Shown piece by piece: positions 1 through 4,667 of a stretch of 5,932 bases of DNA. Positions within the stretch are counted from its first letter, which is position 1; each line of letters begins with the position of its first letter. The notes beneath the pieces were generated by a model that worked only from the letters and a program-made list of their open reading frames with translations, had not been told where the DNA came from and searched no databases. A program made the translations under genes and the position numbers. The DNA comes from Deltaproteobacteria bacterium. GTDB taxonomy: Bacteria > Bdellovibrionota_B > Oligoflexia > Oligoflexales > Bog-1112. The stretch lies in NCBI GenBank assembly GCA_003136475.1, contig PLEQ01000240.1, positions 1 to 5,932 of the forward strand, read 5' to 3'.

Positions 1-8
1 CCCTCACT

Positions 9-62
9 GCGTTCGGGATGACCTCTTTCAACTGCATTGGACTGACCCGTCATCCCGAACGC
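9..62. repeat. Long inverted repeat with perfect 14-bp arms (REP-like)
   Basis: Arm GCGTTCGGGATGAC at 9-22 is the exact reverse complement of GTCATCCCGAACGC at 49-62, with a 26-base spacer. A weaker match continues outward, with CCTC at 2-5 facing GAGG at 66-69. Arms of this flavour (GTCATCCCGAACGC...) resemble dispersed intergenic palindromes seen in many bacterial genomes, but I found no second copy in this window. It lies between whatever precedes the window and the PEBP gene. There is no T-run after either arm, so it is not a classical intrinsic terminator. Inference: a dispersed extragenic palindrome or a transcript-end hairpin. Confidence 0.75.
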
Positions 63-82
63 GCGGAGGAGCTAAAGACAAT

Positions 83-113
83 TTGACAAGACCACCGTCT
101 TGCCAGCTAAAAT
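83..113 (+). promoter_or_regulatory. Candidate sigma-70 promoter for the PEBP gene
   Basis: A perfect -35 hexamer TTGACA (83-88) is followed by TAAAAT (108-113) as -10, with a 19-base spacer, longer than the 17-base optimum. It would start transcription about 20-25 bases before the ATG at 143, which suits the geometry. The long spacer suggests modest strength. The alternative of TTG at 83 as a start codon is rejected because the better ribosome site is at 129-134. Confidence 0.5.
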
Positions 114-142
114 ATGCCGTAAAACAACGAGGAGATTTTGCC

Positions 143-691
143 ATGTTCAAAAGGGTCTTAGTCATCTTGGCAAGCCGGTGGCTGTCGGGGTCGGCTTTTT
201 CGCAAGCCTTTGTTATGAAAAGTTCCGTTTTAAAAAACAATGGCACCATTGCAGAAGCACAAGTTTTTAATAGCTTTGGCTGCACAGGTGCGAACATTTC
301 GCCAGATCTCGAATGGAGCGGTGCCCCAAAAGGCACCAAAGCTTTTGCACTAACCATGTTTGATCCTGATGCCCCAACAGGCAGCGGATGGTGGCACTGG
401 GTGGTCTTTAATATTCCAGCAGGAACCACCAAACTTGCAGCAGGAGCGGGTAGTACCAACAGCGCTGCTTTACCAGCAGGCAGCATTCAAGGTCGCACCG
501 ATTTTGGAAAACCCGGCTACGGTGGTCCATGCCCACCTCCGGGCAAACCTCATCGCTATATTTTCAAACTTTATGCGCTCAAGGATATGCTGCAGATTGA
601 GGAAGGGGCTTCTGCCGCAATGGTCAGCTTTAGCCTGAATCACAACAAACTCGCAGAAACGGTTTTGACAGCGAAGTATGGGCGCAAGTGA
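143..691 (+). CDS. YbcL/YbhB-like PEBP-family (Raf kinase inhibitor-like) secreted protein
   Basis: A 182-residue protein of the phosphatidylethanolamine-binding protein (PEBP) superfamily, bacterial YbhB/YbcL branch. The family signatures are all present in order: DPDAP (74-78), WWHWVVFNIP (83-92), RTDFGKPGYGGPCPP (118-132) and PHRYIFKLYAL (136-146). These line the anion-binding pocket in characterised members. The length matches periplasmic YbcL (about 183) rather than cytosolic YbhB (about 158), because of an N-terminal signal: M-F-K-R, hydrophobic V5-A10, and a likely signal peptidase I site after S20-Q21-A22. The start at 143 is chosen because GAGGAG (129-134) lies 8 bases upstream and the signal begins there; an in-frame TTG at 83 coincides with the promoter -35. 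The signal is odd: Arg12-Trp13 interrupt the hydrophobic core. The gene ends 4 bp from the selD stop. The biochemical role of bacterial PEBP proteins is not settled, so no substrate is assigned. Confidence 0.93.
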   Translation: MFKRVLVILASRWLSGSAFSQAFVMKSSVLKNNGTIAEAQVFNSFGCTGANISPDLEWSGAPKGTKAFALTMFDPDAPTGSGWWHWVVFNIPAGTTKLAAGAGSTNSAALPAGSIQGRTDFGKPGYGGPCPPPGKPHRYIFKLYALKDMLQIEEGASAAMVSFSLNHNKLAETVLTAKYGRK

Positions 692-695
692 AATC

Positions 696-1736
696 TTAAA
701 AAAGACGAATCAGTGGTTTATCCTCAACAAAACTACCGATGATTTTTGCGCAGAAACCCTCCTGATCAAAGATTTTCAGCACTTTATCCACACTCGCATC
801 CGCACAGGCTAGAAGAAGACCACCACTGGTTTGGGGGTCGGTGATCAGGGTGCGTTGAAGGTGCGTGAGTGTGTCAGCAGCGATAAGATTTTCTTTGTAA
901 GTCATCCAATTCGTCTGCGAGGCCCCGGTGACAAAACCCTCCTCAAGCAACTGCGCAGCTTGCTTAAGAAGGGGGACTTGGTCCCACTGAACGTGAGCGG
1001 CAACTTGCGAAGCCGAACAGATCTCCCATAAGTGTCCCAGCAGACCAAAGCCTGTGACATCCGTGAGAGCATGGACGTCCGCAATTTGTGCAAGTTGGAT
1101 GCCGGGCGTGTTGAGTTGCGTCGCTACGGCCATGAGCTCGGCATAAGCTTCCGTGCTGAGTCTGGCTTTTTTGAGCGCCGAACAGTACACGCCGACGCCT
1201 AGGGGCTTAGCGAGAATCAGGTGATCCCCGGGCTGCGCTCCCAAATTACGCTTAACTTGCTTGGGATGAACCATACCGATCACGCAGAGTCCGTACATCG
1301 GCTCCGGTGCATCGATAGAGTGACCGCCAGCAATAGGTATACCGGCCTTGGCGCAGACACGCTCTCCGCCTTCAAGGATTTTTCGAACCGTATCCAAGGG
1401 TAAAATGTTGAGTGGCATCCCAACTATAGCTAACGCGAAGAGTGGCGTTCCACCCATCGCATAAATATCGGAAATGGCATTGGTCGCCGCTATCGCTCCG
1501 AAGTCATACGGGTCGTCAACTATAGGCATGAAGAAATCGGTCGTAGCTACAATCGCCTGCGTCTCATTGATTTGAAACACAGCAGCATCGTCGTTGGTTT
1601 GGGGACCAATCAGAAGTTCTTGAGGATATAAATGGGGAACCGATCGCCGCAAGAGCTCTCTAAGAACTGCCGGCGCAATTTTGCATCCGCAGCCACCTTT
1701 ATGACTCAATTGCGTAAGACGCACTGTTTCTGGCAT
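696..1736 (-). CDS. selD: Selenide, water dikinase (selenophosphate synthetase)
   Basis: SelD makes selenophosphate from selenide and ATP in the cytoplasm, supplying selenium for selenocysteine, 2-selenouridine in tRNA or selenium cofactors. The 346 residues match the usual length (E. coli 347) with a uniform one-residue offset. The N-terminal glycine-rich loop reads SHKGGCGCK, giving catalytic Cys16 and Lys19 (E. coli C17/K20). NDDAAV carries Asp50, TTDFF Asp67, NAISD Asp90 and LTDVTGFG Asp226, the Mg-ATP ligands. GGHSID (137-142) and DPQTSGGLL (300-308) are further signatures. Position 16 is Cys (TGC-type), not the selenocysteine found in some SelDs. Lys13 replaces the Gly of E. coli HGAGCGC. 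The ATG is preceded by AAAGGA (1742-1747) at a normal distance. No SelA, SelB, tRNA-Sec or selenouridine synthase gene is in the window, so the use of the selenophosphate is unknown. It is convergent with the PEBP gene and separated from its upstream neighbour by a terminator. Confidence 0.98.
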   Translation of the reverse strand: MPETVRLTQLSHKGGCGCKIAPAVLRELLRRSVPHLYPQELLIGPQTNDDAAVFQINETQAIVATTDFFMPIVDDPYDFGAIAATNAISDIYAMGGTPLFALAIVGMPLNILPLDTVRKILEGGERVCAKAGIPIAGGHSIDAPEPMYGLCVIGMVHPKQVKRNLGAQPGDHLILAKPLGVGVYCSALKKARLSTEAYAELMAVATQLNTPGIQLAQIADVHALTDVTGFGLLGHLWEICSASQVAAHVQWDQVPLLKQAAQLLEEGFVTGASQTNWMTYKENLIAADTLTHLQRTLITDPQTSGGLLLACADASVDKVLKIFDQEGFCAKIIGSFVEDKPLIRLF

Positions 1737-1739
1737 GAG

Positions 1740-1761
1740 CTTCCTTTCTGGAAAGAGGAAG
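1740..1761 (-). promoter_or_regulatory. selD: Leader hairpin enclosing the selD ribosome binding site
   Basis: On the minus strand the 22 bases just before the selD start fold on themselves. 1756-1761 pairs with 1740-1745 (6 bp), base 1755 is bulged, then 1753-1754 pair with 1746-1747, plus a T-G pair 1752/1748, around a 3-base loop. The Shine-Dalgarno AAAGGA (1742-1747) is completely within the 3' arm, and the arm ends 3 bases before the ATG. If transcription starts upstream of 1761, the hairpin would hide the ribosome site. The pairing is seen directly; a regulatory role is inference. Confidence 0.45.
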
Positions 1762-1765
1762 CCGC

Positions 1766-1771
1766 ATTATC
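1766..1771 (-). promoter_or_regulatory. selD: Candidate -10 box for selD
   Basis: GATAAT on the minus strand sits about 30 bases upstream of the selD ATG and just downstream of the terminator for the preceding gene, so selD needs its own promoter about here. No good -35 hexamer lies 16-18 bases upstream, so support is weak. A start from it would fall close to the 5' side of the leader hairpin. Confidence 0.3.
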
Positions 1772-1794
1772 GTCGATTGTGCTGAATCAGGCAT

Positions 1795-1821
1795 AAAAAA
1801 AAGGGCGGTTGTTGCCGCCCT
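1795..1821 (-). terminator. Intrinsic terminator, minus strand
   Basis: Read on the minus strand: a 7-bp GC-rich stem (AGGGCGG pairing with CCGCCCT, bases 1815-1821 with 1802-1808), a 6-base loop CAACAA, and then a run of eight T residues (1795-1802, sharing its first base with the stem). This is a textbook rho-independent terminator. It lies about 117 bases past the stop of the lipoprotein gene and about 60 bases before selD, so it ends the lipoprotein transcript and insulates selD. Nothing T-rich follows on the plus strand, so it works in one direction. Confidence 0.9.
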
Positions 1822-1937
1822 CGGGTGGTGAGTCCCAGCGCTAGCTCTCCTCTTGTTGCTGTTAAAGAAAAACAAGAGAGAAATTAGCAATATTCATGCC
1901 AGAAAATCAGTTTCGGCGAAAAAATGGCAGAGTCTGT

Positions 1938-2369
1938 CTATTCCATCAATGAGATGCGGGATAATTTCTGCATCTCGATATTTGCAGAAAATTTTTGAAA
2001 AAGGTCGTTGTGAAACTCACGGTACTTTTGTTCAGCGTTTTTGCGAATTTCACGAATCCTGGCCGGTGTCACTTGCACTTCCTGCTTTTCCAAACCCAAA
2101 CTTAGCGTGCAATTAACACGCGGGTACAGCTGCAGAAACTTATCGCTTCGGGATTGGCACTCAAAAAGATCGGCACGCTTCGCACTGGAGCTTTCCAGAT
2201 CGGAGCAGTGGCTCACCACGCTGTTGTAAGCTGTGACGACATGCGAACCGCAGCTCCCAGATTGGTGATGCGTTTCAGCAGTATCGTTCGCTGTCATAGC
2301 GTCTTTGCTGCCACAAGCTTCTAGTAGGAACATATTGATAAAAACGAAGAGTAGAGTTTGCTTTGCCAT
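1938..2369 (-). CDS. Putative Cys-rich lipoprotein, unknown function
   Basis: A 143-residue protein whose family I do not recognise. The N terminus (MAKQ, then hydrophobic L6-L16) ends in L16-E17-A18-C19-G20, a lipobox-like sequence, so lipidation at Cys19 and membrane anchoring are likely. The Glu at -2 is unusual, and export with signal peptidase I cleavage cannot be excluded. The mature part holds four more Cys (40, 55, 71, 87), an even number suited to two disulfides in the periplasm. A charged, probably helical C-terminal third follows (about 100-135, rich in Arg, Lys, Glu). The start is well supported: GGAGG (2376-2380) sits 6 bases before the ATG. It is transcribed alone, divergent from the MBL-fold gene, with a strong terminator downstream. 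Confidence 0.85.
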   Translation of the reverse strand: MAKQTLLFVFINMFLLEACGSKDAMTANDTAETHHQSGSCGSHVVTAYNSVVSHCSDLESSSAKRADLFECQSRSDKFLQLYPRVNCTLSLGLEKQEVQVTPARIREIRKNAEQKYREFHNDLFQKFSANIEMQKLSRISLME

Positions 2370-2406
2370 GAAAAGCCTCCAAAAAGAGGAAGGTAAAAAT
2401 CGTCAT

Positions 2407-2435
2407 TTGATACACCGCCAACTCAGAAAGAGCAA
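2407..2435 (-). promoter_or_regulatory. Candidate promoter for the lipoprotein gene
   Basis: On the minus strand TTGCTC (2430-2435) and TATCAA (2407-2412) are separated by exactly 17 bases. The predicted start near 2400 would leave a leader of about 30 bases containing the GGAGG site. The hexamers match the sigma-70 consensus at only 3/6 and 4/6, so this rests on spacing and position. Confidence 0.35.
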
Positions 2436-2518
2436 GATAGAAGCCATTTTCCCTTAGAAATTTTGACCATGAAGCGTCCCATGGCTGGGCGGGTCTGTCT
2501 TTTTGAGGCGCTTTAGCT

Positions 2519-2524
2519 TAAAAT
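2519..2524 (+). promoter_or_regulatory. Candidate -10 box upstream of the MBL-fold gene
   Basis: TAAAAT matches the -10 consensus at 5/6 and lies about 60 bases before the ATG at 2586, in the 216-base divergent intergenic stretch. No convincing -35 sits at the right distance (TGTCTT or CTGTCT at best). Otherwise I see nothing more specific in 2370-2585. Confidence 0.25.
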
Positions 2525-2585
2525 AAACTGCCTGGACCTAGAATCCAAACGACCACAGACCCTAAGCCAAGAGCCTGAGAATTGC

Positions 2586-3320
2586 ATGACTGAAAAAAAC
2601 CGACGTTGGAATCTTCATGTTCAACCCCACTACCCGCTGATTCAAATCACTGAAGATCTTTGGCAAGTCACGGGCAGTTTTGCGCGTGGTCACTTGCCAC
2701 GCAACATGGTTATTCATCGCATGGATGGCGGGGATCTTTGGCTCCATAGCGTGATTGCCTTACATGATGAAAGCATGCGTCAGTTGGAAGCGCTCGGAGT
2801 ACCGGAATTTCTGGTCGTGCCCAATCGTCGGCATTGCATGGATGCGGCAGTTTACAAAGAACGTTATCCCAAAGTTAAAGTTCTCTGCCCCGAAGCCGCA
2901 TTCCAACAGGTGCGTAAAATCTTACCCGTTCACGGACTTGCTGAAGAGGTTTTGCCGATGCTAGGCGTCGGCTGTCATCAGCCTGCTGGCATCCGCCCTT
3001 ATGAGCTCTGCTATGAGGTCGGCACCGAAAGCTCAAAGGTATTGGTCTTTACCGATCTTCTTTTTAATCTTGGCACACTCAGCGGTTTTGATGGCTGGCT
3101 CATGAAGATGACAGGCTTTACAGGTTTCTTTGGTCTAACCACGTTCGGTCGTTTTGCTTATCTCAAAAAGCGGGAAGCCTTCGCAGAATGGCTAAGGAAA
3201 ATGGCCTCCATCGACGGGCTCAAAGCCATCTGTGTTGCCCACGGGGACGCTATCACCCAAGATCCGAGCGAGAGACTTGAAGATCTTGCAGATCAGATTT
3301 TTAAAATTGAGAAATTCTAG
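2586..3320 (+). CDS. DUF4336-type metallo-beta-lactamase-fold protein
   Basis: A 244-residue soluble protein without signal peptide. The order of motifs fits the DUF4336 branch of the metallo-beta-lactamase superfamily: an opening ITEDLWQVTG strand (21-30), RNMVIHRMDGGDLWLHS (39-55), then VVPNRRHCMDAAVYKERYP (77-95), where typical family members have a PN..H motif, and CPEA (101-104). VLVFTDLLFNLG (152-163) provides an Asp (157) and VAHGDAI (217-223) a terminal His (219) and Asp (221), the positions where superfamily members bind metal. The classical HxHxDH motif is absent, so hydrolase activity is not assured; His83, Asp157 and His219 are the candidate ligands. A phenylalanine-rich stretch (177-190) probably forms a hydrophobic lid. 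The ribosome site before the ATG at 2586 is weak (GAGCCTGAGA), so the start is moderately certain. The gene stands alone and converges with the frameshifted secreted gene. Substrate unknown. Confidence 0.88.
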   Translation: MTEKNRRWNLHVQPHYPLIQITEDLWQVTGSFARGHLPRNMVIHRMDGGDLWLHSVIALHDESMRQLEALGVPEFLVVPNRRHCMDAAVYKERYPKVKVLCPEAAFQQVRKILPVHGLAEEVLPMLGVGCHQPAGIRPYELCYEVGTESSKVLVFTDLLFNLGTLSGFDGWLMKMTGFTGFFGLTTFGRFAYLKKREAFAEWLRKMASIDGLKAICVAHGDAITQDPSERLEDLADQIFKIEKF

Positions 3321-3368
3321 AAAAATCGAAAGGAGAGAGTGTCGGAAACTATTTCTTTCAACAATTGT

Positions 3369-3951
3369 CTACTTGGTTGATAGACCCATCTCGAAGCTTA
3401 TATGGGATTTTTTTAAGGAATCCCATACCTCGTCATAGTGATAAAGGAGAGGGTAAGTCTCAAACATTTTATTAATGAGCAGCAGATCATACGATTTTCC
3501 TCTCTTTTGTCTATACCCCTGCTTCTTAACAAATTTCAAAGCGTCGTCAAACTTTGGGGCTCTACATTTAATTTCTGTATAATATCTAGCTGGCCAAAGA
3601 AAATTTTTAGTTGAAATGAGATAGGAAAGCCTGTCAACATAGGAAGCCTCTATATCTGTGTTTTGCTATTATCTTGGGAATTTTAGCTGTTTCGAAGCTA
3701 ATGAAAGAACCGGCTCGTTCGGATGTGCACACGGCATCCGGTTCTACATGCTTGCTAGAGATGAAAAGCCCGCGTCGCTGAGGATTCTTAAAAACCCAAG
3801 GGACAGAGCTGTCTAGATAATATTGTATAGGCAGTACATCTTCTTCATTATCCGATTTTTCTTCTATATGCATTTTATCTTCGCTCGCAGCAAAGGAAGG
3901 AAGTGCAAAAAAAATCCAAAACAAAATCCAAAGGCCAGCCTTCAAATACAT
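3369..3951 (-). pseudogene. Secreted orphan protein gene split by a one-base frameshift
   Basis: Two abutting minus-strand frames form one gene. The first part begins at ATG 3951 with a clear signal peptide (hydrophobic W8-F15, then LPSFAA, cleavage near residue 22) and an acidic linker (24-38). It runs to a TGA at 3634-3636. A second frame opens at 3665 and continues without a stop to TAG at 3369-3371, reading DIEASYVDRLSYL, FLWPARYYTEIKC, FDDALKFVKKQGY and so on. Removing one base, most simply from the A4 run at 3661-3664, joins them into 193 residues. The mature part would have two Cys (75, 129), able to form one disulfide. I do not recognise the family. The start at 3951 is chosen for its signal peptide and AGAAGAG (3958-3964) 6 bases upstream; the frame stays open to a TTG at 4047 but that extension looks non-coding. 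Hand counts give about 40% G+C (193 of 480 bases, 3421-3900), below the neighbours. The shift may be a real lesion or a sequencing error. Confidence 0.75.
3401..3427. repeat. Perfect 9-bp inverted repeat at the gene junction
   Basis: TATGGGATT (3401-3409) and AATCCCATA (3419-3427) are exact reverse complements around a 9-base loop containing TTTTT. It lies inside the 3' end of the frameshifted minus-strand gene, about 80 bases past the stop of the plus-strand MBL-fold gene. No T-run follows either arm, so it is not a standard terminator, but it might form the 3' end of the plus-strand transcript. Confidence 0.55.
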
Positions 3952-4201
3952 AACGAACTCTTCTTTTAAAGTTTTGAGATATTTATAGGAGAGACCTCGG
4001 CAGAAAAGCACAAAATCATAAGGTTCTATAGGATCCCTCCCCCCCAAGCTAAGATGACATCTATCGTTTTGAAGCCAAGAGGTAAAGAAAATTCGTCTGC
4101 ATATTCTGTCGCGAAATATTAGGTCTTTGTGCGGGTTTATCTGCTGTGATACGGAGTGTCGTCATCGTCAGCGTGTGACTCAAACTACCCTTGAGGTTTT
4201 T
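3952..4201. promoter_or_regulatory. Divergent intergenic region between two exported-protein genes
   Basis: This 250-base stretch must hold promoters for both the minus-strand gene starting at 3951 and the plus-strand gene starting at 4202. For the minus strand, TATAAA (3982-3987) is a possible -10, about 30 bases before the ATG, without a good -35. For the plus strand nothing better than TTGTGC (4128-4133) with a poor -10 is visible. A run of seven C residues (4039-4045) interrupts the region. Open frames entering it from either side start at TTG codons and do not resemble signal peptides or known proteins. Confidence 0.3.
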
Positions 4202-4516
4202 ATGCTCAGAACCTGCGCTCGTTGGATCCTTTTGTTTGCGATCGCGATGCCTTTCCAAGCACATAGTGGGCAAATCACCTCGCCCACCGCTAGCCCTCTA
4301 CCCCTCATCATTCCACCCATTATAGAGAGCAATGCTACAGTGGATCTGGACTGTCCGCGAACATCTGAGTTAAAGCAGCACTACTCCGAGGAAATGCTCC
4401 TTCTCCTCATAGGCTGGACCGCTACCGTTGGAGTGTCTATAGGCGGCTCGTTAGGCGCTTTTTTGGTTTGGCGATGCATGCTGGTGCATAAATCAAATTC
4501 AATCGAGGTTGTTTGA
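4202..4516 (+). CDS. Small bitopic membrane protein, unknown function
   Basis: A 104-residue protein I cannot assign to a family. Residues 1-22 form a signal peptide: Arg3 and Arg7, hydrophobic W8-F18, and A20-H21-S22 before a possible cleavage ahead of Gly23. A proline- and threonine-rich exported segment follows (SPTASPLPLIIPP, 27-39), with one Cys (51). A single membrane span (about 66-90) is rich in glycine (GVSIGGSLGAF), a pattern often used in helix packing. It ends in a short tail with Arg91, His96 and Lys97, consistent with a cytoplasmic C terminus. The start at 4202 is preferred because TTGAGG (4191-4196) lies 5 bases upstream and the signal begins there; an in-frame TTG at 4127 would add a Cys- and Arg-rich stretch ahead of it. 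The next gene is 151 bases downstream on the same strand, so the two may be functionally linked. Confidence 0.75.
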   Translation: MLRTCARWILLFAIAMPFQAHSGQITSPTASPLPLIIPPIIESNATVDLDCPRTSELKQHYSEEMLLLLIGWTATVGVSIGGSLGAFLVWRCMLVHKSNSIEVV

Positions 4517-4588
4517 AAGCCAGAATTTACAATTTCTCAATTCGCTTCTTAGGCTAATCTCAAGAGTCTTTCTTTAAGCTCTCCTCAC

Positions 4589-4618
4589 TTGCTCTGCGAA
4601 TTTGGGTAGATCTATCTA
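4589..4618 (+). promoter_or_regulatory. Weak candidate promoter before the 392-residue gene
   Basis: TTGCTC (4589-4594) and TATCTA (4613-4618) are 18 bases apart, about 50 bases before the ATG at 4668. Both match the consensus poorly. No terminator is visible between 4517 and 4667, so read-through from the upstream gene is equally possible. Confidence 0.2.
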
Positions 4619-4667
4619 TCGCGAGCTAGCTGGCAAGTTTTTCTATCAAAAAACGGGAGGCGTCACA

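Noticed and set aside
831..1403. Plus-strand open frames within selD
   Set aside because: selD is unambiguous in this stretch by its catalytic motifs; the opposite frames are short and Arg-rich, typical of shadows.
1853..2229. Plus-strand open frames opposite the lipoprotein gene
   Set aside because: They have no ribosome sites or recognisable motifs and are antisense to a gene with a strong start, a lipobox and a terminator.
3634..3636. TGA read as selenocysteine in the split gene, tempting because selD is in the window
   Set aside because: Continuing in the same frame after the TGA meets a TAA nine codons later with no meaningful protein, whereas the other frame stays open for about 90 codons. 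No SECIS-like hairpin was evident.
4035..4047. Seven-C run (G7 on the minus strand) as a phase-variation tract for the secreted gene
   Set aside because: It lies nearly 90 bases upstream of the well-supported start at 3951, outside the likely coding region, and a 7-base run alone is weak evidence.
3952..4047. Longer N terminus of the minus-strand secreted gene starting at TTG 4047
   Set aside because: It would place 32 unrelated residues before a clear signal peptide and has no ribosome site as good as that before 3951.
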